A stretch of DNA of 13,458 nt from Candidatus Omnitrophota bacterium (GTDB lineage: Bacteria; Omnitrophota; Gorgyraeia; Gygaellales; Profunditerraquicolaceae). Positions 6,863-13,458 of this stretch are shown piece after piece. The DNA lies in NCBI GenBank assembly GCA_028687525.1, contig JAQTZX010000016.1:1-13458 (forward strand), given 5' to 3'. A program made the translations under genes and the position numbers. Position 1 is the stretch's first letter; every line of letters begins with the position of its first letter. Under the pieces are notes generated by a model, which saw only the letters and a list, made by a program, of their open reading frames with translations, had not been told where the DNA came from and did not search any database.

Positions 6863-6880
6863 ATCCGCCTTCGCGCGGAT
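6863..6880 (-). repeat. Hairpin directly after gspF
   Basis: ATCCGC and GCGGAT form a perfect 6-bp stem with a 6-base loop, overlapping the last bases of the gspF stop codon. On the minus strand it is followed by AAAAG and not by a T-run, so it is not a Rho-independent terminator. It could mark a processing or stability boundary between the gspE-gspF part and the pseudopilin part of the transcript, or be a small dispersed palindrome like the one in gspJ. The gap to gspH is 65 bp. Confidence 0.45.
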
Positions 6881-8085
6881 TACTTCACGATCGCATTCAA
6901 CTGGAATATCGGAAGCAGCAGGGACAAAACAATAAATCCCACCACCAATCCCATCACCAGGATCATTGACGGTTCCAGGAGTTGAATCAAAACTTTCAAA
7001 GCATCATTGACCTGCTTCTCATAATCGTCCGCGATGCGCAGAAGCGATTTTTCCAGAGAACCGGTTTCCTCTCCTATCCGCACCATGTTCTTCACGAACG
7101 GAGAAAAAACGTCCGATTCATTAAGACACTGAAAAAATCCGGATCCGGAAGTAATCCGTTCCCTGATCCGTTCCGCCTCTTTTTTTAAAACCGTGTTTTC
7201 CATGACCGACGCCGCCGTTCCCAGGGAAGTCACGATAGGGATCCCTCCCGCAAGCAGCAGTGAAAGCGTACGGGTCATCCGGCTGAGTTCGTTTTTCAGG
7301 AATATCGCCCCCAGCACCGGGAAACGCAATCGAATCTTATCGAAGTAGAACCGCCCCTGGGGATGGGAATACAACCGGTAGATAATAAAGAATCCAGCTC
7401 CGGTTATCACCCCTATCAGCCACCAGTATACCCGGAAAAACGAAGAAAGACCCAGCAGTATCCTCGTAGGCAGGGGCAAAACCTGGTCCATGTCGGTAAA
7501 TAACGGAATAAGCCGGGGGATAACAAACATAAAAAGCACGGCAATAGTGACAACGCTCATCACAAAAACAAAAAACGGATACGTCAGCGCCGAACGCACC
7601 GAATGTTTCAATCCCTCTTCCCGTTCCAGATATTCCGCCAACTGCTTCAACGACAGTTCCAGGTTTCCGCCGGTTTCCCCGGCCCGTATCATCGCCGCGT
7701 ACACCCCCGAAAACAGATCCCGATGGGACTCCAGGCTTTCGGATAAAGACTTGCCTTCGTTAATACGGTTCCGGATATCTTCAATGACCGCCTTTAGATA
7801 TCTGTTGCCGGTCTGGCCGGCTATAATATTCAGGCTGTTCAAAATGTTTACTCCCGATTCGGACAACCGTGCCAGCTGATAGGTGACCTGCACGATATCT
7901 TTCATCGGCACCGCGGAAAAAAAACCTCTCACCCTCTGTAAATGTAATTTCTCATATTCTATCTCAAGCGGAAAATATCCCATGTCCGTGACCCTGTTCA
8001 CGGCATCCTGTATCGATTCCGCTTCTATTGAAGATTGAATTATTTTATCCGGATGAGATTTAGCGGTATAAATGTATCGCGGCAT
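6880..8085 (-). CDS. gspF: T2SS inner-membrane platform protein GspF
   Basis: GspF is the polytopic inner-membrane core on which GspE acts during pseudopilus assembly. The 401-residue product has the usual length. It carries an N-terminal beta segment (MPRYIYTAKS, FPLEIEY), then two copies of the T2SSF helical domain at about 62-190 and 262-392. Each copy has the family's Gly-Glu-Thr-Gly signature: RAGETGGNLE at about 134-142 and RIGEETGSLE at about 336-345. Transmembrane segments lie at about 169-191, 222-240 and 372-393. The ATG is 9 bp after the gspE stop and has no Shine-Dalgarno, so coupling to gspE translation is likely. PilC of type IV pili is the close relative; context decides for GspF. 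Confidence 0.92.
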   Translation of the reverse strand: MPRYIYTAKSHPDKIIQSSIEAESIQDAVNRVTDMGYFPLEIEYEKLHLQRVRGFFSAVPMKDIVQVTYQLARLSESGVNILNSLNIIAGQTGNRYLKAVIEDIRNRINEGKSLSESLESHRDLFSGVYAAMIRAGETGGNLELSLKQLAEYLEREEGLKHSVRSALTYPFFVFVMSVVTIAVLFMFVIPRLIPLFTDMDQVLPLPTRILLGLSSFFRVYWWLIGVITGAGFFIIYRLYSHPQGRFYFDKIRLRFPVLGAIFLKNELSRMTRTLSLLLAGGIPIVTSLGTAASVMENTVLKKEAERIRERITSGSGFFQCLNESDVFSPFVKNMVRIGEETGSLEKSLLRIADDYEKQVNDALKVLIQLLEPSMILVMGLVVGFIVLSLLLPIFQLNAIVK

Positions 8086-8094
8086 GAGGATTGA

Positions 8095-9810
8095 TTACGC
8101 AAGTTCTTCCATTTGGGTGACGCGCATAACTTCGGTAATGGTAGTTATCCCATGCAATACCTTCTGCAGGCCGTCGGCGCGTAAAGTTCGCATCCCTTCG
8201 AAGACCGCCCTTTTTTTTATCTGCTGGCTGGATGCCCGCTCAAGGATCAGTTTCCTGACGGATTCGGTCACCCGCAGGATCTCGTATATTCCCGTCCTGC
8301 CGGAATAACCGGTGAACCGGCAGGACTCGCATCCCTTCCCCTCAAAAAACCGGGCTTGCTGAATATCCGCCTGCAGGCCTTTCATCTGTTCCATGATGAT
8401 TTTTTTTGTATCTTCGGAAACCGGGATCCTGCAATGCGGGCAAATAAGACGGACCAGCCTTTGGGCGATCAGGCATTCCAGGGAAGAAGAAACCAGAAAA
8501 GATTCGATCCCCATATCCAAAAGCCGGGTTACCGCTCCCGCGGCATCGTTGGTGTGCAGAGTGGAAAAAACCAGATGGCCGGTCAGAGAAGCGCGGATAG
8601 ATATCTCGGCGGTCTCGAAATCCCGCACCTCGCCCACCATGATGATATCGGGATCATGCCTCAAAATATGCCGGAGCCCGGAAGCAAAGGTAAAACCGAT
8701 CTTCGGATTCACCTGCATCTGGTTGACCCCTCTCATCTGATATTCAATGGGATCTTCAACGGTAATGATCTTCACTTCCGGGGAATTGATGCGCCCGAGA
8801 GACGCGTACAAGGTAGTGGATTTGCCCGACCCCGTAGGCCCGGTGACAAAAATAATACCGTGCGGTTTTTTGACCACTTCTTCAACAATCTTCAGGTCAT
8901 CAGGCTGCATCCCCAACATTTCCATCTCAAGAAAAGAACGGGGATTCAGGATGCGGATATGCACCGCCTCGCCAAAAGCGTTCGGAAGTATGGAAACACG
9001 CAGATCCAGCTCATCCGATCCCACTTTAACCTTTAACCTGCCGTCCTGCGGCAGGCGCCGTTCGGCAATATTCAGATGTGCCATAATTTTGATGCGCGAG
9101 ACAATCGCGGGATGGAAATACTTTATGGTCTCCGGCATATGCACCGTATACAACGCGCCGTCTATCCTGAAACGGGTGCGCAACTCATCTTGAAAAGGCT
9201 CAAGATGTATATCGGTAGCCCGGCCTTTGATTGCTTCCGACATGACCTGGTTGACTAATTTCACTATGGAGGCGTCCTGAGCCATGGTCTCCAGGTCCTG
9301 GATATTCTCCGCTTCCCCGCCGTCCTGGCGCTGGTACGACTTATTGGAAACAATCCGGTCCAGCGTCTCAGCCCCCACGCCGTAGTATTTCCGGATGGCA
9401 TCCTTGATCTCATTTTCGCTTGCCAGGACACTCTTAACTTCCACCTCCAGGAACAGGCTGATGTCGTCAAGCGTGCGGACGTCCAGCGGATCGGACATCG
9501 CCACAATCAAAGTATTACCACCGGATTCAATAGGCATGATTTTATAATGGCTGGCAAATTTAGCCGGGACCTTCTGTATCAACGCCGGATCGATGTCTTT
9601 ATCTTTAAGCCGGACATACGGGATGGAAAGCTGGGCGGAAAGAACTGCGAAGATCTTTTCCTCCGATGCAAACCCCATTTTCACAAGCGTGGCGCAGATA
9701 AAATCACCGCTTTTTTCCTGCTCTTTCAATCCCGCAGCCAGCTGCTCCGGGGTCACCGTCCCCGAGTCAACAAGCATCTGCCCTATACGAATATCATCTT
9801 TGGATAACAT
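8095..9810 (-). CDS. gspE: T2SS assembly ATPase GspE with MshEN-like N-terminus
   Basis: The hexameric cytoplasmic ATPase that powers pseudopilus growth. The 571-residue product is full length. N-terminal domain: RIGQMLVDSGTVTPEQL at 8-24 with Q31 matches the first half of the MshEN motif (RLGxxLxxxGxxxxxxLxxxLxxQ), and the second half, at 38-60, is degenerate (IC in place of LG). Catalytic domain: Walker A GPTGSGKST at 324-332, Asp box VEDPIEY at 351-357, Walker B with GEVRD at 393-397, and His box TGHLVFSTLHTND at about 410-422. The GspE/PilB zinc site is present as CPHC (457, 460) and CESC (494, 497). It is the first gene of the T2SS operon, with an extended -10 promoter just 7 nt before its ATG and no usable ribosome site. 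PilB is the closest alternative. Confidence 0.94.
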   Translation of the reverse strand: MLSKDDIRIGQMLVDSGTVTPEQLAAGLKEQEKSGDFICATLVKMGFASEEKIFAVLSAQLSIPYVRLKDKDIDPALIQKVPAKFASHYKIMPIESGGNTLIVAMSDPLDVRTLDDISLFLEVEVKSVLASENEIKDAIRKYYGVGAETLDRIVSNKSYQRQDGGEAENIQDLETMAQDASIVKLVNQVMSEAIKGRATDIHLEPFQDELRTRFRIDGALYTVHMPETIKYFHPAIVSRIKIMAHLNIAERRLPQDGRLKVKVGSDELDLRVSILPNAFGEAVHIRILNPRSFLEMEMLGMQPDDLKIVEEVVKKPHGIIFVTGPTGSGKSTTLYASLGRINSPEVKIITVEDPIEYQMRGVNQMQVNPKIGFTFASGLRHILRHDPDIIMVGEVRDFETAEISIRASLTGHLVFSTLHTNDAAGAVTRLLDMGIESFLVSSSLECLIAQRLVRLICPHCRIPVSEDTKKIIMEQMKGLQADIQQARFFEGKGCESCRFTGYSGRTGIYEILRVTESVRKLILERASSQQIKKRAVFEGMRTLRADGLQKVLHGITTITEVMRVTQMEELA

Positions 9811-9846
9811 ACCTACGATTATATCATCCTTTCGTTCTTTTGCAGT
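9811..9846 (-). promoter_or_regulatory. Extended -10 promoter of the T2SS operon, predicted leaderless
   Basis: On the minus strand TGA-TATAAT (9826-9818) is an extended -10 element with a perfect hexamer. No good -35 is present (CTGCAA at a 16-bp spacing matches 3 of 6), which the TGn extension can offset. Only seven bases (CGTAGGT) separate the hexamer from the gspE ATG, so transcription should begin at or one base before the ATG. The AGG in this stretch is too close to the ATG to act as a Shine-Dalgarno. Confidence 0.55.
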
Positions 9847-9879
9847 AAAAATGTGCCTTTCAAAAAAAACGTATTCGGC

Positions 9880-9914
9880 TTGAAATACCTCTCCGGCAAT
9901 GTTATAGTTGTTAT
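9880..9914 (+). promoter_or_regulatory. Extended -10 promoter of the S8 protease gene, predicted leaderless
   Basis: TTGAAA (9880-9885), a 17-bp spacer, and TATAGT (9903-9908) preceded by TGT form a strong sigma-70-type promoter with an extended -10. The hexamer ends six bases before the ATG at 9915, so the transcript should start at the first base of the coding sequence. No Shine-Dalgarno lies before the ATG. The 33 bp between this promoter and the divergent gspE promoter contain an A8 tract (9862-9869). Confidence 0.6.
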
Positions 9915-11744
9915 ATGGCGAAATTTATCTCTCCCAGCATAATCGTGTTCTTTCTGTCTGCGCTATCACTTTTTATATCAGCCGGTTTTGCCGGAGAAAA
10001 TCCGCCTGCAGCCGTTAATGATTCTTCAATCCGGATAATCATCAAACTAAATACAGGCAAAACCCCGGATGACATAGACGAATTGAAGAATTACTATGTC
10101 CTCTCTGCCGAAAAAATCTATTCCGCCGCCCCCCGGCCCCGGGAAGCCCTTAAAGAATTAAGAGAACAATTGGCCGGGATAGAGAACGGGCATGAACGCT
10201 GGTACTGGCAGATGGAAAAGGATTCGGAAGAATATAAAAACCACGAGAAAAATATTGCGCGCAGAAAAAAAGAACTCGATGAACAGATCAGGGCTTTTGA
10301 AGAACTTATCAACCATCTGGAACAAAGGCAGCGGCGAGCCCCGGCAAATGCCGCCCTTCCCGAACTATCCGATACTTACCTGGTAAAACTGGAATCTTCC
10401 CGGGACCCGTCAGAAATCGCAGCGGAACTCTCCGGCAATGCCTCTATCGCTTACGCGGAACCCGATTACCCGGTAACGGCCGACATGGTGCCGAACGATC
10501 CCTATTACTCTTCCAGCGGCAGTTGGGGGCAGTCTTACGCCGACCTCTGGGGATTGAAAAAAATACGATGCGAAACCGCCTGGAACTACACACAAGGTTC
10601 GGGGATAATAGTGGCGGTTATCGATACGGGAATAGACTACACCCATTCAGACCTGAAAAACAACATCTGGACCAACGCAAGAGAAACCGCCGGAAACTCC
10701 AAAGATGACGACAAGAACGGATATATAGACGACACGCGGGGATGGGATTTCGCGAACAAAGATAAAAACCCCCTCGATGACAACGGCCACGGCACGCAGG
10801 TGACCGGGATCATTGCTGCGACGGGCAATAACCGCAAAGGGATAATCGGCATTGCGCCCAAGGCAAAAGTCATGGCCATAAAAGGATTGAAAAACACTCT
10901 GAGCGGATCTGTCAGCAACATGGTGAACGCCATAAAATACGCCGCCGACAACGGCGCCGATGTGATAAACATGTCCTGGACCATGGAAGGCGATTCCACG
11001 GCTCTTACCGAAGCGGTAAAATACGCCTACGCCAAAGGATGCGTCATGGTGGCTTCATCGGGGAATTACAATAAAAATGCGTCTCTCTATTCCCCGGCAA
11101 AACTCCGCCAGGTGATCACCGTGGCCGCCACCGACCATACCGACGTGAAATCGGACTTCTCCGACTTCGGCTCTAAAATCGATGTTTCCGCGCCCGGAGG
11201 AGACAGTTTCAACACCTCAATCAAATCCAATTACAAAAATATACTGTCCTTAAAAGCAAGCATCGTTTCCTCCAAAAAAGACTGCGTGGTGGATACCAAT
11301 TATTACCGTGTGCGGGGCACATCTTTTTCGACCCCGTATGTGTCCGGGCTTGCTGCACTGCTTTTATCGAGATACACGGACTGGTCGAATGAACTGATAA
11401 GGAACCAGATGCGTAATACCGCGGATAACATAGATTCTTTAAACACATCGTACCGGGGGCAGATGGGCACAGGCAGGATAAACGCGGACAACGCGGTCAC
11501 AAAAACCTATTACATCTCCGGCTACGCCAAACTGCCATCCGGAGCGGGAGTAAGCGGAGTAATCGTCAAATTCAGCGGCCTTTCGTCAGTTACCACAAAT
11601 TCAAGCGGATACTATAAAAAAAGCGGCATACCGAACGGGAAATACACCATGACCCTCACCAGAACCGGATACACATTCCCTTCGTACACCGCCACCGTGA
11701 ACAACGCCAACCGGAAAATAAATTTCACCGGCAAAAAGAAATGA
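9915..11744 (+). CDS. Secreted subtilisin-family (S8) serine protease with coiled-coil propeptide and C-terminal Ig-like domain
   Basis: A 609-residue secreted endopeptidase. The signal peptide spans 1-26 (hydrophobic SIIVFFLSALSLFI, then AGFA before GEN). The propeptide is I9-like but split: its first half is at 38-72, a charged coiled coil lies at about 75-142, and the second half is at 152-190 (SDTYLVKLESSRDPSEIAAEL, ending YAEPDYPV). The mature part starts near PNDPYY. The catalytic triad is Asp237 (AVIDTGID), His292 (NGHGT) and Ser470 (GTSFSTP), with oxyanion Asn383 (SSGN). A DDDKNGYIDD loop at 264-273 looks calcium-binding. The C-terminus (531-606) is a carboxypeptidase-regulatory-like beta sandwich (SGVIVKFSG, TNSSGYYKKSGIPNGKYTMTLTRTGYTFPSYT). 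It is transcribed divergently from gspE, and signal peptide plus folded periplasmic domains make it a plausible T2SS substrate; that link is inference. It ends 3 bp before the end of convergent tilS. Confidence 0.92.
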   Translation: MAKFISPSIIVFFLSALSLFISAGFAGENPPAAVNDSSIRIIIKLNTGKTPDDIDELKNYYVLSAEKIYSAAPRPREALKELREQLAGIENGHERWYWQMEKDSEEYKNHEKNIARRKKELDEQIRAFEELINHLEQRQRRAPANAALPELSDTYLVKLESSRDPSEIAAELSGNASIAYAEPDYPVTADMVPNDPYYSSSGSWGQSYADLWGLKKIRCETAWNYTQGSGIIVAVIDTGIDYTHSDLKNNIWTNARETAGNSKDDDKNGYIDDTRGWDFANKDKNPLDDNGHGTQVTGIIAATGNNRKGIIGIAPKAKVMAIKGLKNTLSGSVSNMVNAIKYAADNGADVINMSWTMEGDSTALTEAVKYAYAKGCVMVASSGNYNKNASLYSPAKLRQVITVAATDHTDVKSDFSDFGSKIDVSAPGGDSFNTSIKSNYKNILSLKASIVSSKKDCVVDTNYYRVRGTSFSTPYVSGLAALLLSRYTDWSNELIRNQMRNTADNIDSLNTSYRGQMGTGRINADNAVTKTYYISGYAKLPSGAGVSGVIVKFSGLSSVTTNSSGYYKKSGIPNGKYTMTLTRTGYTFPSYTATVNNANRKINFTGKKK

Positions 11745-11747
11745 AGC

Positions 11748-12716
11748 CTACCTGATATAAAACCGCAAAGACGTTTTCCCTTTTATCACCGAAATTCCCC
11801 GGGGCAGATCCACGATTGATCTCACCGGCCGGTTACAAACCAGATCTTCCAGTTCACGAATATGCTGAAAAGTGATCCTCCTGGTATTCCCCTGGACCCC
11901 GGCGATGGCAAAACGGAAAATAAGCCGTTGTAATGCCGGATGAAAATCAGCGAACATGCCCAGCTTTATAACCCCTCCCATTTTCTTAAAGGCGCGCTCG
12001 GCCTGCAGGTTCAGGTAATCATAATCGTATCCCGCGGTTTCCGCGGTAGCCGCCAAAACCTCGCGGATATTACCGTTGTATTCTTTTTCCAGCAAAGGCA
12101 AAAGCTTGTTCCGGATCTTGTTACGGGTATACACATCTTCCGTATTGGTGGGGTCGTTGCAAAAAGGTATCTTTCCCTTCTTGAGATACGCGGCAATATC
12201 TTTACGGCTGGTTTCCAGGAGCGGCCGGATAAGGATAAAACCTTTGATCGACCGTTTCATCGATATTGCGCTCAATCCGTACAGACCGGTTCCCCGGAAC
12301 AAACGCATCAGAACGGTTTCCGCCTGATCATCCCGGTTATGCCCGAGAGCTACCGTTCCGGCTTTTATCTTCCGGGCCGTGCGGAACAAAAATTCCAGAC
12401 GGTACGTGCGGGCGGTTTCCTCGAGAGATCCTCCATTCCGCGCCAGTGCCTTTATGTCAATCCTCTTTGCCGTACACGCAAGCCCCATCGTGGCGGACAT
12501 CCGTTCCACGAATTTCCGGTCCTTTGCCGAATCTTCGCGGAGACCATGATCCAGATGCGCCACATGAAGTTTTAAATCCAGCTCTTTCTTTAAAGAATAA
12601 AGGGCGCATAACAAAGCAGTTGAATCGGGTCCGCCGGAAACGGCGACTAAAACCCGGTCATTTTTCTTTACCAGACGGTATTTTCTGACGGTTTGACGGA
12701 TGCGTTCCAAGAACAT
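11748..12716 (-). CDS. tilS: tRNA(Ile)-lysidine synthetase
   Basis: TilS converts C34 of the CAU-anticodon tRNA-Ile to lysidine using ATP and lysine, changing both its codon reading and its charging; it is usually essential. The 322-residue product carries the PP-loop SGGPDS at 27-32, then HVAHLDHGLRED at 51-62, ALGHNRDDQAETVLMRLFRG at 123-142 and the tRNA-contacting RNKIRNKLLP at 198-207. The C-terminal part (about 210-322) is shorter than in E. coli TilS (432 residues), so the outer C-terminal domain is reduced or missing, as in the compact TilS proteins of several phyla. The start is ATG; no strong ribosome site is visible in the 39-bp gap after the HD-GYP gene, with which it probably shares a transcript. 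It converges with the protease gene. Confidence 0.92.
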   Translation of the reverse strand: MFLERIRQTVRKYRLVKKNDRVLVAVSGGPDSTALLCALYSLKKELDLKLHVAHLDHGLREDSAKDRKFVERMSATMGLACTAKRIDIKALARNGGSLEETARTYRLEFLFRTARKIKAGTVALGHNRDDQAETVLMRLFRGTGLYGLSAISMKRSIKGFILIRPLLETSRKDIAAYLKKGKIPFCNDPTNTEDVYTRNKIRNKLLPLLEKEYNGNIREVLAATAETAGYDYDYLNLQAERAFKKMGGVIKLGMFADFHPALQRLIFRFAIAGVQGNTRRITFQHIRELEDLVCNRPVRSIVDLPRGISVIKGKTSLRFYIR

Positions 12717-12755
12717 ATGCGGGATCGATAGTATGCAGGCAGGGAATTACCCGGG

Positions 12756-13343
12756 TTATTCGGGTTTGCCTTTTTTTGTTTCCAACCCGACCAGAAGGCC
12801 AACCAAATTTTTATCAAAATGACTGCCGGATTCTTTTTTCAAAATCGCCAGGGCCTCTTTCTTAGGATATGCCTTGCGGTAGGGACGGTCGGAAGTAAGC
12901 GCCTGATAAGCGTCGGCAAGAGCCACGATCCGTGCCAAAAGAGGAATCTCATTTCCTTTCAATCCCGATGGATACCCTTTGCCGTCCCATCGCTCGTGAT
13001 GGTACAATACCACCGGCACCACGTCTTTTAAAAAATGTATGACCCTGATGATCTCCGCTCCGATCTTCGGATGAGTTTTGATCATCCGGAACTCATCGGA
13101 GGTGAGTTTGGCCTTTTTCCGTAATATGGAATCGCTGATCCCGATCTTGCCGATATCATGCAGGACCGCCCCCTTTTCCAGGACATCCAGCGAATCCCCG
13201 CCGAGCCCCACCGCTTTACCGATCCTGCGGGCGATGGCGATCGTTTTCTCGGCATGCGCACCGGTATAGTTATCGCGCGCCTCCAGGGACCGGGAAAAAG
13301 CATATATGGAATCCAGCGTCATCCGGTCAACATTCTCGGACAA
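12756..13343 (-). CDS. Stand-alone HD-GYP domain protein (c-di-GMP phosphodiesterase)
   Basis: HD-GYP enzymes hydrolyse cyclic di-GMP. The 195-residue product is almost only this domain: DNYTGAH with His30, HDIGKIGI with His62-Asp63, KTHPKIGAEI with His91, HHERWDGKGYP at 115-125 containing the defining GYP, and LADAYQALTSDRPYR with Asp144. All expected metal ligands of a bimetal HD-GYP appear present, so it is likely active. The common Asp of the YDALT motif is Gln147 here. No receiver, GAF, PAS or membrane segment is attached. The start is uncertain: TTG at 13343 directly abuts the upstream stop codon (TAATTG), while ATG at 13322 would remove seven residues; neither has a clear Shine-Dalgarno. 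The N-terminal helix (MTLDSIYAFSRSLEARD) is like the linkers that join HD-GYP to sensor domains, so this may be one half of a two-gene unit. Confidence 0.88.
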   Translation of the reverse strand: MSENVDRMTLDSIYAFSRSLEARDNYTGAHAEKTIAIARRIGKAVGLGGDSLDVLEKGAVLHDIGKIGISDSILRKKAKLTSDEFRMIKTHPKIGAEIIRVIHFLKDVVPVVLYHHERWDGKGYPSGLKGNEIPLLARIVALADAYQALTSDRPYRKAYPKKEALAILKKESGSHFDKNLVGLLVGLETKKGKPE

Positions 13344-13458
13344 TTACTTTATTCTGCGTTTTATAACACGTACCCCTTCCTCACGTCCGATTTCCGCTTT
13401 CTTTCCCCGGCCTTCCCTATTATAGAGTTCGCTGTATGCCATAACACTGATTCCGCCG
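13344..13458 (-). CDS. C-terminal 37 codons of an unidentified protein (5' end beyond window)
   Basis: The minus-strand frame is open from the window edge to a TAA at 13344-13346, giving 37 visible residues that end in a very basic tail (GREEGVRVIKRRIK) after a segment with AYSELYNREGRGKK. I do not recognise a family; it lacks the ALYxAKxxGRN ending of a GGDEF domain. The stop touches the possible TTG start of the HD-GYP gene, so the two are probably in one operon and translationally coupled. That a reading frame continues upstream is assumed from the absence of stops and the tight spacing. Confidence 0.5.
   Translation of the reverse strand, partial: GGISVMAYSELYNREGRGKKAEIGREEGVRVIKRRIK

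Noticed and set aside
8356..9036. Plus-strand open frame of 226 codons opposite gspE
   Set aside because: It lies wholly antisense to gspE, whose Walker, Asp-box and His-box motifs are intact. Its translation is low-complexity and Arg/His-rich with no recognisable domain.
1..9810. The cluster read as a type IV pilus (pilB-pilC-pilMNO-pilQ) locus
   Set aside because: GspK with its two NINT motifs and non-Glu position 5, the H-I-J-K pseudopilin series, and a GspC-type protein before the secretin indicate a T2SS; there is no PilT or major pilin.
11940..12575. Plus-strand open frame of 211 codons opposite tilS
   Set aside because: It is a shadow of the conserved tilS coding sequence, with no supporting promoter or ribosome site.
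12745..12775. ACCCGGGT palindrome before tilS, and a plus-strand ACCCG/CGGGT hairpin followed by a T-run
   Set aside because: The T-run lies inside the HD-GYP coding sequence and on the strand opposite to the local genes, so it does not terminate any gene here. The palindrome is only 8 bp with no sign of an operator; it could be chance.
1..13458. tRNA or rRNA genes, CRISPR arrays, insertion sequences, phage genes, toxin-antitoxin pairs
   Set aside because: None was found. Coding density is very high and the gaps are too short or lack the needed structure.

Overview
This window (about 48% G+C by eye, very dense) comes from a Gram-negative-type (diderm) bacterium, because it carries most of a type II secretion system (T2SS) including an outer-membrane secretin. 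A fused PilM-PilN inner-membrane protein, a short ExeA-like ATPase, and an S8 protease with a calcium-loop and coiled-coil layout resemble uncultivated phyla such as Candidatus Omnitrophota. That placement is inference only and needs a search.

Layout. From 9810 leftward to the window edge, eleven minus-strand genes form the T2SS locus: gspE (ATPase), gspF (inner-membrane platform), pseudopilins gspH, gspI, gspJ and gspK, a PilM-PilN fusion serving as GspL, a PilO/GspM-like protein, an ExeA-type AAA ATPase, gspC, and the 5' third of the secretin gene gspD, which is cut by the window edge. Gaps are mostly under 70 bp and several genes overlap, so gspE to pilO is probably one transcript. A 156-bp break with a good sigma-70-type promoter separates pilO from exeA-gspC-gspD, which suggests separate control of the outer-membrane half. 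No gspG (major pseudopilin) and no prepilin peptidase gene are present in the window.

Divergently from gspE, a plus-strand gene at 9915-11744 encodes a secreted subtilisin-family (S8) protease with a signal peptide, a propeptide holding a coiled-coil insert, and a C-terminal beta-sandwich domain. It is a plausible substrate of the adjacent T2SS. Both divergent genes have an extended -10 hexamer that ends only 6-7 nt before the ATG, and neither has a Shine-Dalgarno sequence, so both mRNAs may be leaderless.

The right end holds minus-strand tilS (tRNA-Ile lysidine synthetase), converging on the protease with a 3-bp gap, then a stand-alone HD-GYP c-di-GMP phosphodiesterase, then the last 37 codons of an unidentified gene. 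The GspE N-terminus looks like an MshEN c-di-GMP-binding domain, so the HD-GYP gene may be functionally relevant.

Small non-coding signals include a period-7 repeat between pilO and the pilMN fusion gene, a perfect 8-bp palindrome inside the unusually long GspJ leader, and a 6-bp-stem hairpin after gspF. No tRNA, rRNA, CRISPR array, insertion sequence or phage gene was seen. The system is recognisable as a T2SS variant and not a wholly unknown system; the novelty lies in its architecture and control.
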